A DNA stretch of 64,000 bases from Bacteroidota bacterium (GTDB lineage Bacteria > Bacteroidota > Bacteroidia > Cytophagales > Cyclobacteriaceae), in assembly GCA_018266055.1 (NCBI GenBank), contig JAFDYT010000012.1, forward strand, positions 1 through 64,000, given 5' to 3'. The first letter of the stretch is position 1; each line of letters opens with the position of its first letter. Positions 45,895-55,841 of the stretch are shown in pieces. The translations under genes and the position numbers were made by a program. A model generated the notes under the pieces. It was given only the letters and a program-made list of their open reading frames with translations, made no database searches and was not told the DNA's origin.

Positions 45895-45924
45895 CGTGAG
45901 GATATTAAACCTGAAAGAGAAAGA

Positions 45925-45949
45925 AAAACCCCACACGGGGTGGGGTTTT
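45925..45949 (-). terminator. Terminator after the beta-helix lipoprotein gene
   Basis: Stem AAAACCCCAC (45925-45934) with GTGGGGTTTT (45940-45949), 5-nt loop. On the minus strand it is followed by TCTTT. It lies 23 bp after the beta-helix gene stop. Confidence 0.85.
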
Positions 45950-45972
45950 AACTAGTGTAAGAAAGTTAAGAT

Positions 45973-47904
45973 TTAGTACGCGTCACCGTAGTCAGCGTTG
46001 TTAGGATCCCAGTTGGTCCACTGAAGTGTCCAGTCTGTTCCTCCAAACTTAAAGGCTCCGATGTAATCCACTTTATCAAAGAACGCATCAGCTGCGGCTC
46101 CGGTAAAGTCAGGCACCATTTTAGGAGGGCCACCAGCGATACCTACGGTGATAGGCGAAGAGCTGGAAGGGAAGAAGCTTGGGTTTGTTAGTGTGAAAGG
46201 GTTAACCAAGCGGATACCGGTTTGCTCAGTATAAACAAATACGTTGTTCAAAGCTGTATTCACGTGCGCGTTTCCACCGATCCAACCGTAAGGGCCACTG
46301 TAGTTCGTACCACCGTTTTGGCTTTGGAACCAGGTAGAGAAATTGGCAGAGTCAAGGTAAGGAGCAATTGACGATTTTCCTGCGGTGCCTGCTGTACCTG
46401 CAGTTTCATACGTTGGAGTTCTTGAACGAGTGTTGTTGGTAACGATCACTACGTTCTTGTCAAAGTTGGCGGTCGCTGTTCCGTTCACAGGAGTGATTCC
46501 GTAAATCGTTTTTGTTTGATTGGTAGGGATGCCACCAAACAAGCAGCTTTTCAATACCACTACATCAGGCAACGACTTGTTGAGGGCAGCATAGGTATCG
46601 CCACTAGTCGATCCGATTTCATTGCTGATCAAAAGACCAGCAGGGTATGCGGCAAAAACACAGTTGAAATATTTCTGCTCACTGCCTTTGCGGTTATGGA
46701 TTGCAGATACGAACTGAGGATCGTAAGCGGTAGAGTTAGGATTCACCACACCACCAATGATAGTTACGTTTGAGAACACAGCCGTAGTCGGTTGAGTCTT
46801 GTTGGTTGAAGATTGATAGCTGTCAGATTCAAAACCTTTTGATCCGGATTGATCAGCTACGTTGGGATCGCGCAATCCAACAGCGTACTGTACTTTTCCT
46901 GAGAAACCGTTGTCTGTATCGAAGTCATCATCCAAACCGCGGTGAGCGATAAGGTATTTTCCGTTTACGCTTCCACCGAACCATTCGTAAGAGTCATCTC
47001 CGGCGAACGAAACCTGAATGTGGTCAATGGCTGTTCCGTCACCAACACCGCCCAGTGTCAAGCCGTTGATTTCGTTGTCTTGAGAGAAAGCTACACCGCC
47101 AAACTCAATACGCACATAAGAAAGCGCACCAGAGTTGTCGTGAACATCTGTTCCACCATAGAGTGAGCGAGGGCCACCTTCAATCTGACCAAAGCCAGAT
47201 GGAACGGTACCGCTTGTACCATCGGTCTTAGGAGCGGCTGTCCAGTTTACAGGAGCCTTACCGCACAAGATCACACCACCCCAGTCGCCATAGTTACGCT
47301 GACCTTGTGGTTGGTTAGAAGTAAATACGATAGGTTTAGCGGCCGTACCAACAGCAATGATTTTCGCACCTTGTTCGATGATCAGGGCTCCTTTTGTAGC
47401 CTTGTCACCTTTGATGATTGTACCGGCATCGATCGTAAGGGTGTGTCCGCTGGTTACATAAACGTAGCCAGAAAGAAGGATGTGCATGTCGGCAGTCCAA
47501 TGGGTGTCGGCGTTAATTTCACCAGTTACAACCGTAGTTGTTACCGGCGGAACTGCAGTTACCGAGAAATTGTCGGCAGAGATTGCAGTTAATCCTCCGG
47601 ACGTAACGGTGATCTTACCGGCAGTCCCTGCAACGGCACTGGCAGGAACAGTAGTGGTTAATGAAGTTGTTGACGCCGCAGTAACGGTGGCTTGTAATCC
47701 ATTAAAAGTAACAAGGTTGTTTGCGGGGTTGGCATCAAAATTAGTACCTGTGATGGTTACTGTAGCTCCGGGCAATCCGCTAGTAGGCGTAAAGCTGGTG
47801 ACGGTAGGTAATTTTAATGCGATCTGTTCCGTCTTGGTACACGACTGCAAGTAAAGCAGAGCTGCCACCAGAGGAATGGTAAGAAGTAAAAGTTTTTTTC
47901 TCAT
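45973..47904 (-). CDS. IPT/TIG and beta-helix lipoprotein, TonB-receptor partner
   Basis: 643 residues. A lipoprotein signal (lipobox LQSCTK), an IPT/TIG domain (about 33-115; VTSFTPTSGLPGATVTITGTNF, in parts), and a right-handed parallel beta-helix with the phrases GDWGGVILCGKAPVN, GQIEGGPRSLYGG, LSYVRIEFGGV, INGLTLGGVG and DDSYEWFGGSVNGKYLIAHRG. This beta-helix family is frequently found beside TonB-dependent receptors of marine and soil bacteria, and its function is unknown. The receptor gene ends 86 bp upstream on the same strand. A TAGATTTG box (47932-47939) lies in the gap, so the gene may also be transcribed on its own. Confidence 0.85.
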   Translation of the reverse strand: MRKKLLLLTIPLVAALLYLQSCTKTEQIALKLPTVTSFTPTSGLPGATVTITGTNFDANPANNLVTFNGLQATVTAASTTSLTTTVPASAVAGTAGKITVTSGGLTAISADNFSVTAVPPVTTTVVTGEINADTHWTADMHILLSGYVYVTSGHTLTIDAGTIIKGDKATKGALIIEQGAKIIAVGTAAKPIVFTSNQPQGQRNYGDWGGVILCGKAPVNWTAAPKTDGTSGTVPSGFGQIEGGPRSLYGGTDVHDNSGALSYVRIEFGGVAFSQDNEINGLTLGGVGDGTAIDHIQVSFAGDDSYEWFGGSVNGKYLIAHRGLDDDFDTDNGFSGKVQYAVGLRDPNVADQSGSKGFESDSYQSSTNKTQPTTAVFSNVTIIGGVVNPNSTAYDPQFVSAIHNRKGSEQKYFNCVFAAYPAGLLISNEIGSTSGDTYAALNKSLPDVVVLKSCLFGGIPTNQTKTIYGITPVNGTATANFDKNVVIVTNNTRSRTPTYETAGTAGTAGKSSIAPYLDSANFSTWFQSQNGGTNYSGPYGWIGGNAHVNTALNNVFVYTEQTGIRLVNPFTLTNPSFFPSSSSPITVGIAGGPPKMVPDFTGAAADAFFDKVDYIGAFKFGGTDWTLQWTNWDPNNADYGDAY

Positions 47905-47931
47905 AATGATAGAGGGGTTTGAAATTTAGAT

Positions 47932-47939
47932 CAAATCTA
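47932..47939 (-). promoter_or_regulatory. -7-like box TAGATTTG
   Basis: Exact TAnnTTTG match on the minus strand, 28 bp before the beta-helix lipoprotein start codon. No clear -33 element. Confidence 0.35.
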
Positions 47940-47989
47940 TCCCTCTACCATGATGCCGAGGTTTGGTGAATATTTCTAAATCGTTACCA

Positions 47990-50776
47990 TCAGAGCGTTA
48001 GTTTGATGCCAATGTTAAAGTACTGGCCACGCTTGTATTTCTGGATAGTAAGGTCGTTTTGTCCATCACGCTCAAATTTGCCATCGGCGTTGGTATCTTG
48101 CACCAGTTGTACCGGTTGGTTCAATAAGTCCTGCGCAGCAAACGTGAGCGATAATTTTGGATTCACCGGATAGGTGATGGCAAAGTCTACGGTGTTGCGT
48201 GGCAACTCTCCCCAGGAACCATAGTCTTTGCTTCCTACTAGAAATATTCGCGGACCAAACACATTGTAAGTAAGCGAAGCATTGATGCCATTATCAAAAT
48301 TTTCATAGTAAAAACCGGAGTTGATCACGTAGTTTGATTGCCCTTGTAATGGGCGCTTTTCTACTTGATTGATGCTGTTGTTGATTTGAATTTCACTCTT
48401 AATAAAAGAAGCATTGGCAACCAGGTTAATGTCTTTGAAAAAACCGGTCCCAATGAAACCCAAATTCTTTCTCAAATCAACCTCTACCCCTGCGGAGTAG
48501 GCTGAGTTTGCATTGGCGAAGGTATAAATCCGATTCGCCCCTGGTAGAATGTACTGTTCAATCGGGTTAGTAAAATTTTTATAGAATACGCCGATATGAA
48601 ATAGCTCTTGTGCAGAAGGGTAAAGTTCATACCGCAAATCAAAGTTGTCAATGGTAGCTACTTTCAATGGCGCTCCAGCTGGATTCAATACCGATGGGAA
48701 TAGGGACCCGAGTACATTTACGTTGAAGTTAAAATCGTAAAACAGAAACGGAGCCCACTCTCTGAACTCTGGCCTGTTCAACGACTTTCCGTACGTGGCC
48801 CTGATCAATGATTTTTGCGAAAAATTATAGCTCAGATTAGCCGATGGCAAATAATTCACTCGCTCTACATTGGCACTGACAGGTTTGTTGGTGGCATCTT
48901 TAGTCACCAGAGATTGTTTGTTGTATTCTCCACGCAAACCGCCAATCAATTTAAGTTTAGAGGTAAACGGTATTCCAAGTGAAAGATAGCCTGCCCCCAG
49001 TTGGTTTTCCGCATGGTAGGTATCGCTGCCGTTGGTAATTTCATTCATGGCAAATCCACCGAAGCCAACGTACTGACTGGAGAAAATCTTGTCAATCGGA
49101 AGCTGTTTCAATCCCTGATCACCCAACCCGTCGGTCCTTGTGGAAGAAGATCCGGGAGGCAAAATGTATCCAAGTGAGCGTGCATTAAAGTCTCTTGATT
49201 TGTATTCGCCATACCCTCCGATATTCATGTCAATTCTCACGTTGCCAACGTCAAACTTCTTCAGCAGATTAGGGGTGAACGAGTACACATTTTCAGTAAG
49301 CTTTTGGTAGAACCGCCCACCGTATCGCGTGTCTGCGCTGCCCGGCTGAATGGATGCTGTAAACTTTTGATCGTTGGGATCCTGAAAGTAACCAATGCGC
49401 TTTAAGTCAGGATCATTTCTGTTGGTATAGGAATATCCACCGGTCCAGGTCAACTCCAATTTTTCGTTGAACTGATGCTTACCATTAATTTGAGAAGAAA
49501 TGATGTACCGCGATTGATACGATTCAAGATAACTGTTTTCGTAAGGAGCCAGGACTCGTCCTTGTCGTACGGTAGTTTGATCTGTACCAATCTGATTGAA
49601 TAGGTTTCTCCACTCTACTTTGTGTTTTTCGGTAAGGCGAATGCCAAAGTTTTGCATCGCGCCCAGGCGCACTTGATTCGTGCTTTGATTGTCAAACAGA
49701 TTTACATCGGGGTCGGCATCTTTTCGTTGGATGTCAAATACTGTATTGGTGTTTGAGTAATTAAGCAGCGAAACGGACTCTATGTTTTTCTTCAGTATTC
49801 TGAACGAACTACCTTTGGTCATGCTAAAGCGAAGATCAGGCAAAGCGCTGGTTTTATTAATGCCCCACGTATTTTTGAAAGCTCCTGCTGCAACGCGCTC
49901 TTCATTCAGCGACGAGCCAATCCTATTCGGCAACGGTATGCTTCGTGTGCCATCGTCAAAGCCCAGGAAATCTGTTGAGCTTCGCGTATTGTAATTCATG
50001 CTGCTGAAGGTTGACCCATTGCGAAATCCTTCCGACAGGGTGATTATCCAATTGGTGGTAGGCATGGCGGTTCGGGTGTAAATCTTTACCATCCCGCCCG
50101 CAAAGTCGCCGGGCAATTCCGGGGAAGGGCTTTTGTACACCAGAATACGATCAATTACAGAAGTAGGGATGATGTCAAAGGAAAATGATTTCTTATCGGT
50201 TTCTGTACTTGGGCTGGCGGCGTCGTTGAGCCATACTGAATTATAACGGTCGTTCAACCCGCGCACGTTGATAAAGCGGCCGTCAAAAATAGTAACACCC
50301 GGTATGCGGCGAACTACTTCGGCGGCATCGCGGTCCTGGGTTTTGGATATTTGCATTCCGGAAATGGCCGATACAATAGCTTTAGCTTCCCGCACATCTT
50401 TTACAATGGAAACCTCTGTGTTGGTCAGCCGGGTGACCTGCAGCGTTACACCCTCCAAAAGAGTGGCTTCTTCGTCTAGCGACGAATTTACTACAGTAGT
50501 ATTGCCACTTTCGATCGTGACGTTATCAATTTGTTTAGGGGCGTATCCGATGGATGTGATTTTTATGCTATGACTTCCGGCCGGAATTTGATGGATGTGA
50601 AAATCTCCGTCAATACCCGTGGCGGCACCAAGGGAAGAACCAACCACCACCACTGTCGCGCCGATGATGGGTTCCTTCGTTTTGGCATCTGTAAGAACTC
50701 CTTTAAGAGAACCTGACTGCCCGAATGTGGTAATAGAAAAAAGTGAGCAAACGAGTAATGCGTAGATAAGCCTCAT
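47990..50776 (-). CDS. TonB-dependent receptor
   Basis: 928 residues with a signal peptide (MRLIYALLVCSLFSITTFGQ), a CarboxypepD_reg-like N-terminal domain (about 23-105; GSLKGVLTDAKTKEPIIGATV), a plug (about 120-240) with RIPGVTIFDGRFINVRGLND and SVWLNDAASPSTETDKK, and a 22-strand outer-membrane barrel to the end (QYFNIGIKLTL). The class usually imports siderophores, vitamins or oligosaccharides; the ligand is unknown. No SusD-like gene follows, so it is not a SusC pair; instead a beta-helix lipoprotein and a cytochrome lipoprotein lie downstream on the strand. Confidence 0.92.
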   Translation of the reverse strand: MRLIYALLVCSLFSITTFGQSGSLKGVLTDAKTKEPIIGATVVVVGSSLGAATGIDGDFHIHQIPAGSHSIKITSIGYAPKQIDNVTIESGNTTVVNSSLDEEATLLEGVTLQVTRLTNTEVSIVKDVREAKAIVSAISGMQISKTQDRDAAEVVRRIPGVTIFDGRFINVRGLNDRYNSVWLNDAASPSTETDKKSFSFDIIPTSVIDRILVYKSPSPELPGDFAGGMVKIYTRTAMPTTNWIITLSEGFRNGSTFSSMNYNTRSSTDFLGFDDGTRSIPLPNRIGSSLNEERVAAGAFKNTWGINKTSALPDLRFSMTKGSSFRILKKNIESVSLLNYSNTNTVFDIQRKDADPDVNLFDNQSTNQVRLGAMQNFGIRLTEKHKVEWRNLFNQIGTDQTTVRQGRVLAPYENSYLESYQSRYIISSQINGKHQFNEKLELTWTGGYSYTNRNDPDLKRIGYFQDPNDQKFTASIQPGSADTRYGGRFYQKLTENVYSFTPNLLKKFDVGNVRIDMNIGGYGEYKSRDFNARSLGYILPPGSSSTRTDGLGDQGLKQLPIDKIFSSQYVGFGGFAMNEITNGSDTYHAENQLGAGYLSLGIPFTSKLKLIGGLRGEYNKQSLVTKDATNKPVSANVERVNYLPSANLSYNFSQKSLIRATYGKSLNRPEFREWAPFLFYDFNFNVNVLGSLFPSVLNPAGAPLKVATIDNFDLRYELYPSAQELFHIGVFYKNFTNPIEQYILPGANRIYTFANANSAYSAGVEVDLRKNLGFIGTGFFKDINLVANASFIKSEIQINNSINQVEKRPLQGQSNYVINSGFYYENFDNGINASLTYNVFGPRIFLVGSKDYGSWGELPRNTVDFAITYPVNPKLSLTFAAQDLLNQPVQLVQDTNADGKFERDGQNDLTIQKYKRGQYFNIGIKLTL

Positions 50777-51074
50777 GGGTATAGATTTGTGAGCAAAGGT
50801 CGGGCGACCGCATTAAGGCTGAGGGTGCATAATATTATCAAATCATTACTAAATTATTTTCGGGGCTTAATATCTTTTATTGCCTAATAGAGGCAGGCAA
50901 CCCCTTTCGTATCTTGTTTATTGCCGACCCATCGAAAATTACAGGACTAAATTATTGGTAAGTCGCTTTGACTTTTCCTGTCAGTGTCAAATTGACTTAA
51001 TAATTTAGTAATCGGTCGTCCGATTTTTTCTCATTTTTTAGAGGCAAATAAGGTCTATTACTCGGTTTATTCCC
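50777..51074. other. Intergenic region, nothing recognised
   Basis: 298 bp between the divergent TonB receptor and a small plus-strand gene. AT-rich; a GACCTTTG box on the minus strand (one mismatch from the -7 consensus) is the only hint of a promoter. No other structure was seen. Confidence 0.5.
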
Positions 51075-51518
51075 ATGCGTACGTCAGGTAACGAAAATCC
51101 AAAGATCAAAGCAAGAAATAATTCTATATATGGAGTGTGGTTTGAAAAGGCCGACATGATAGAGTTTAAGATTTCACCCATGGGCCAATTCACGCGCATT
51201 AAAATCATGAAAGTGAAAAACCCACTCATCTTTGATACGTTGTCGGGTTACTGCGGATTAAAATTTACTCCGCGACGGGTTGACTGGAAAGGCTTTGATT
51301 TTATTACGCACCTGGAGCGGGCCGATGAGCGATCGCTGAAGGGTGGAACCGTACATCTGCCACATGCCACCAGAAAGACAGTGGCCGATGTCACGTTGCT
51401 GGATAACGAGATGATAAAACTGCAGTTTAATGCACTTGAATGGACGGAAGGGAAACGACAACTGTATGATGCAGGCTCTATGGTGCTGATCCGGAAGACA
51501 GAGGGTGATCAAGGGTGA
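51075..51518 (+). CDS. Hypothetical protein
   Basis: 147 residues, no signal peptide or membrane segment. The start MRTSGNENPKIKARN is basic; the rest has mixed beta strands and helices (FDTLSGYCGLKFTPRRVDW, IKLQFNALEWTEGKRQL). No known domain was recognised. It is isolated between the TonB receptor and the GT39 gene. The coding call rests on length and amino-acid composition. Confidence 0.55.
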   Translation: MRTSGNENPKIKARNNSIYGVWFEKADMIEFKISPMGQFTRIKIMKVKNPLIFDTLSGYCGLKFTPRRVDWKGFDFITHLERADERSLKGGTVHLPHATRKTVADVTLLDNEMIKLQFNALEWTEGKRQLYDAGSMVLIRKTEGDQG

Positions 51519-51649
51519 GCTCCTTACGCAAAGGTTTGTCCTTAGAAAAGGAACAAGTGCCAGCACCCTAAGGTAAGGCCAGATTATTTACCATTATTTG
51601 GTAATACTGTCATAACTTTTATTCGAAGCTGGTTTGCCTACTTCGTGGC

Positions 51650-53302
51650 ATGGAAAGTAGTCTTCAAAAAAGTAACGTATTACCAGACGGATGGTGGCCG
51701 ATTCTTCTAGCGGCTTGCATCGCCGTCAATTTCTTTGGGCTGCTTGTGCCAATCATTGAACCCGATGGCGCACTCTATGCTACGCTTGCCAAAACCATGG
51801 TGCAATCGGGCAATTACATTGACCTGATTTATAATGGAAAGGATTGGCTCGACAAACCGCATTTCCAATTCTGGATGACGGCGATCGGCTTTCATGCTAC
51901 TGGCGTGTCAACCTTGGGTTATAAAATTCCGGCGCTCTTGTTTTGGTTGATGAGCCTTTTTTATACTTATCAACTGGCGCGGGTTTTTTACCCGAGAACG
52001 GTGGCGCGACTTGCCGTATTAATTTTGGCTACCGCCTTGCACGGCATTATCTCCAATACCGATGTGCGCGCTGAACCTTATCTGATGGGCCTTGTTATCG
52101 GCGCCGTGTTCCACCTCTTTAAACTGTCGCGTCGCCTCAATTGGTTTGACCTGATGTTAGGAAGCCTGATGACTGCCTGCGCCATCATGACCAAAGGAAT
52201 CTTTCTGGTCATTGTCATTGCTTCCGGCCTGTTGGTGCATGCAATGATTAAAAAACGTTGGTCGCTGGTCTTCAACCTGAAGTGGTTAGTTGTCGTGGTG
52301 CTAGTGGTGATTTTTGTCTCACCAGAATTAATTTCTCTTTACAAACAGTTTGATCTTCATCCGGAGAAAACGGTATTCGGCCAACAGCACGTTTCGGGGC
52401 TTCGCTTCTTTCTGTGGGATAGTCAGTTTGGTCGCTTTTATAATACAGGGCCTATAAAAGGAGAAGGTGATCCCTTCTTTTTTCTTCACACTGCTTTGTG
52501 GTCATTCTTTCCCTGGTCGATTGTCTTTTTTGTGGCGGCAATCCGGGCTGCCACGATAAAGTTTAAGGAACAAAAAGAATATATCACTCTCGGCGCGGTA
52601 GTCGTTACATTTCTATTATTCTCTATGTCAAAATTTCAATTGCCGCACTACCTCAATATTGTTTTTCCATTCATGAGCATTTTGTGCGGTCATTACCTTT
52701 GTGAGTGGAGCCCAAAGTCTACGCCTAAGGTTTGGAGTTATGTTTTCAATGGTCAGGCGATATTAGCCTTTGCAGTCATGACCATTCTGATTATTTATTT
52801 CCGCCCCTCTCCCTGGGGAATAAGCGCATTCTGGATTTTTGCGAGCGGAATAGTTTTATTCGTCAGCTCAAGAAAACTGGACTCCTTTCCGGCGGCTATT
52901 GTTCGCAACATCATGAGCAGCCTGATGCTGTATGGTTTTATTTCCTTCTTTGTATTGCCGGAAATGGCCACGTATCAATCCGGCCATCAGGCGGCGACAT
53001 ACTTTCATGAAAACCGCGGGGAAGAGCCGTTCATGCTGGCTGACGACATCTCCTTTTCATTTGATTTCTATTGCCCCGGAGAAGTAAGGCATGTAAGCCT
53101 GGATGAGCTTCGGCGTCGGCAAAAGGCAACCCATCTTTTTTGCAACGAACGATTTCTTCCTGTGCTGCAAAAGGAGGGCTTTACCATAACCACGGTGAAA
53201 ACTTTCCCGCACTTCCACATCACGGAGCCGCGGTGGCCGTTTATCAACCATGAAACACGCCCACAAAGTGTTGAGCATTACCTTTTAGTGAAAATAATTT
53301 AA
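51650..53302 (+). CDS. Glycosyltransferase family 39 / ArnT-like protein
   Basis: 550 residues with about twelve membrane helices and a conserved EPDGALYATLAKTM loop after helix 1 (E37 and D39), matching the acidic catalytic loop of GT39/ArnT-type enzymes that use a polyprenyl-phosphate sugar donor. The KDWLDKPHFQFWMTA segment (about 64-78) is also usual. It probably transfers a sugar to a lipid or cell-envelope acceptor on the periplasmic side. The next gene is a PAP2-family phosphatase 126 bp downstream, a natural functional neighbour for polyprenyl-phosphate recycling. Confidence 0.88.
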   Translation: MESSLQKSNVLPDGWWPILLAACIAVNFFGLLVPIIEPDGALYATLAKTMVQSGNYIDLIYNGKDWLDKPHFQFWMTAIGFHATGVSTLGYKIPALLFWLMSLFYTYQLARVFYPRTVARLAVLILATALHGIISNTDVRAEPYLMGLVIGAVFHLFKLSRRLNWFDLMLGSLMTACAIMTKGIFLVIVIASGLLVHAMIKKRWSLVFNLKWLVVVVLVVIFVSPELISLYKQFDLHPEKTVFGQQHVSGLRFFLWDSQFGRFYNTGPIKGEGDPFFFLHTALWSFFPWSIVFFVAAIRAATIKFKEQKEYITLGAVVVTFLLFSMSKFQLPHYLNIVFPFMSILCGHYLCEWSPKSTPKVWSYVFNGQAILAFAVMTILIIYFRPSPWGISAFWIFASGIVLFVSSRKLDSFPAAIVRNIMSSLMLYGFISFFVLPEMATYQSGHQAATYFHENRGEEPFMLADDISFSFDFYCPGEVRHVSLDELRRRQKATHLFCNERFLPVLQKEGFTITTVKTFPHFHITEPRWPFINHETRPQSVEHYLLVKII

Positions 53303-53427
53303 CACCTCGTTTACTAAACGCCTCATTCGATAAACTTTACAAAAAAAAAGTATAACGAAACCATAAATGCAAACACCATAACGAAAGCGAACGTCAACAC
53401 TATCTTCGTTGCAAATATGCTTCGCCA

Positions 53428-54063
53428 ATGAATACCAGAAGATACCATCACTTCGTCATCTCTCTATATTGGTATGCTTTGTTACTTCTTGTGTTGCTTA
53501 CCCTCGCATTTCCGAAAATCGACTTGGTACTGTGGATCAATCAAAGCCATAACGACTTTCAGGATTTGTTTTTTAAAGTGGTCACTTTGGCTGGTGAGGG
53601 ATGGCTTTTTATTCCTTTACTAATTTACACACTATTCATCCGCGTTTCTTTGTCTTTGGCCGTTACCGCCATTGCCGCCGGGCACGGCCTTATTTGCAGT
53701 GTGATAAAGCGAGTCTTTTTTGCGCATGAACTCCGGCCGACGGCGCTGATCAACAATGACCTTTTGTATTTGATTCCCGATGTCTCTTTTCACAGCCACT
53801 ATTCCTTTCCATCGGGGCATACCGCAACCATATTTTGTTTCGCCGTTTACGTTTCTCTGCTGATCAAAAACAGAGTGCTGAGTGTGTTTCTCCTGGTGCT
53901 CGCCCTGGGCGTAGGGTATTCGCGGATTTATCTCCTTCAGCATTTCCTGATCGACGTAACCGCCGGAGCATTCATCGGCACGCTCACCGCTTTTGCTTTC
54001 GCCTATTATTTTGACCGCAGTAATTTTCCTTCGTGGGCTAACACTCACATTCAATGGAGATAG
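53428..54063 (+). CDS. PAP2-family phosphatase
   Basis: 211 residues with about five to six membrane helices. The three PAP2 active-site boxes are KRVFFAHELRP, SFPSGHTAT and SRIYLLQHFLIDV, supplying the usual Lys/Arg, His and Arg/His/Asp. It dephosphorylates lipid phosphates such as undecaprenyl pyrophosphate or phosphatidic acid; the exact substrate is not shown. A TATCTTCG box (53401-53408) is a near-match to the -7 consensus. It lies downstream of the GT39 gene and may assist it. Confidence 0.92.
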   Translation: MNTRRYHHFVISLYWYALLLLVLLTLAFPKIDLVLWINQSHNDFQDLFFKVVTLAGEGWLFIPLLIYTLFIRVSLSLAVTAIAAGHGLICSVIKRVFFAHELRPTALINNDLLYLIPDVSFHSHYSFPSGHTATIFCFAVYVSLLIKNRVLSVFLLVLALGVGYSRIYLLQHFLIDVTAGAFIGTLTAFAFAYYFDRSNFPSWANTHIQWR

Positions 54064-54103
54064 TAATTTATCCGACGCCTGGCAGGTGAATCCAACAAGT
54101 CAT

Positions 54104-54271
54104 ATGTCAACGCTTTCTCTTCTCTTATTCGGGAGCCTGAACATCGCCATGGGATTGGCCTGGAATGCACGACGCAGAAAACTGACACAACAATTCTCTC
54201 CTAAATACAGAGCCATCTGGGTGATCGGCATCGTTGAAATTGCAGTGGCTACAGCCATGATGCTAAAATAA
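54104..54271 (+). CDS. Small membrane protein
   Basis: 55 residues from the ATG at 54104 (MSTLSLLLFGSLNIAMGLAW), with two membrane helices joined by a basic loop (NARRRKLTQQFSPKYR). An in-frame ATG further up overlaps the PAP2 gene. It is a plausible small gene but no family was recognised; the short length keeps confidence moderate. Confidence 0.4.
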   Translation: MSTLSLLLFGSLNIAMGLAWNARRRKLTQQFSPKYRAIWVIGIVEIAVATAMMLK

Positions 54272-54422
54272 AATGGCCTTATGTTTTTAAATCATTACCT
54301 CACTATTTCATGGGTGTTAAGTTTATTTTAAACAAGTGGTTTCATTTGTGTTTTATGAGTTTTGTCATGAATGCAATACACACCAGGCCATAGATTGAGG
54401 GCTCACTAGTTACATCACTGTC

Positions 54423-55658
54423 ATGAGCATAAACCATCTGGAGAAAGCAAATTTGGTAATTGTAGGGGGAGGAGTTTTTGGCAACTCCATTGCATACCAT
54501 TACATCAAAAATAACCCCGGTAAAAAAGTAATTGTCCTTGAACGCAATGAATTATGCAATGCGGCCACCAGCAGAGCTGCAGCGATGATTACCAAAGTGC
54601 GCGCCAAAAAACAATTCATACCGCTGGCGCAACGTACCTATGCAGCGATAGCCGAGATGGAAGCGCTGCTGAAGGAAAGCATGGCGATTAAAAAAGTCGG
54701 GATCATGTACCTGGCGTCTTCTTCTGCCAAAGTCAATGAGCTGAATGAACTTGCCAGGACCGCTGATGAGTTTGGCGAACGTTGGGAATTCCTCACGCCT
54801 CATCAGGCCGAGCGCAAAGCACCCTGGTTGAACGCCTCTACCGCGGAACAAATTATTTTCACACCCAATGAAGCCTACTGTGATCCCTATTTGCTGGGTA
54901 CATTTTATGCACGCAGTGCCAGACTGCTAGGTGCCGACATTCGTCAGGGTGTTGAAGTACACGACATCCTCGTTCATGAAAATGTAGTGCACGGCGTAGT
55001 CACTGATACAGGAATCATCGAAGCAGATTGTGTGGTAATTGCCTCGGGTGCATGGGCACCTATACTCGCTAAGAAAGCCAACGTAAGTCTTCCTTTGGCT
55101 CCCGTGCGCAGTCAATACTGGATCACCGAGCGCAGTGAACTGTTTCCAGAAAATTCGCCCATGGTGGTGCTCCCCGATGTCAATGCTTATCTCCGTCCTG
55201 AAAGCGGCGCGTTATTATTCGGCATTCGCGAGCGGAAGTCAATCGCCGTGTCGCCGCACAACGTACCGTCAGACATAAGTGATTTTCAATTTAGTGCCGA
55301 TCGCGGGATGACAGATCTTGCGGAGGTGATCGATCCGCTGGCCGATTTTTTTCCGGCGGTAAAAGATATCGGGTTGAAACATTACATCGCGGGTTTCTCG
55401 GCCTACACACCCGACAACTACCTGAGCATGGGTACTTCCTCGTCGGTGAAAAACATTCTGTTTGCCACCGGTTGTGTGGGTGCCGGCATCGCTGTGTGTG
55501 GAGGAGTGGGTCTTGCGTTTGCTGAATTGGCGGCTGGCAGAGCCAATCCATTTGATTTTTCTGCCTTCTCGATAGAGCGCTTTGGAAACATTGACCCCTT
55601 CAGTGAAGAGTGGCTTCAAAGTTGCGCACGGGCACGGTCGGTGAAAAATAGTGGGTAG
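54423..55658 (+). CDS. DAO-family FAD-dependent oxidoreductase
   Basis: 411 residues with GGGVFGNSIAY at 15-25 as the FAD-binding Rossmann motif, and the typical ERNELCNAATSRAAAM and ATGCVGAGIAVCGGVG at the C-terminal FAD-binding return. The architecture matches glycine/sarcosine/D-amino-acid oxidoreductases. The substrate is unknown. It stands alone, and the broken TonB receptor follows. Confidence 0.9.
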   Translation: MSINHLEKANLVIVGGGVFGNSIAYHYIKNNPGKKVIVLERNELCNAATSRAAAMITKVRAKKQFIPLAQRTYAAIAEMEALLKESMAIKKVGIMYLASSSAKVNELNELARTADEFGERWEFLTPHQAERKAPWLNASTAEQIIFTPNEAYCDPYLLGTFYARSARLLGADIRQGVEVHDILVHENVVHGVVTDTGIIEADCVVIASGAWAPILAKKANVSLPLAPVRSQYWITERSELFPENSPMVVLPDVNAYLRPESGALLFGIRERKSIAVSPHNVPSDISDFQFSADRGMTDLAEVIDPLADFFPAVKDIGLKHYIAGFSAYTPDNYLSMGTSSSVKNILFATGCVGAGIAVCGGVGLAFAELAAGRANPFDFSAFSIERFGNIDPFSEEWLQSCARARSVKNSG

Positions 55659-55841
55659 GTGTTATGAGAGCAATTGGCTCTTCAGGTGATACACTTTAAT
55701 TCAATACACCATCGTGTTTCCTTAATGTAACTAAACACTTCAACATCACGCTGATTTGGTAGCACTTCCTTAGTACTGTTGTAGCGATGAGGTAACAGTG
55801 TACGCGCACATTTGCCAGACTAAACGGAACCTGTTAACGGC

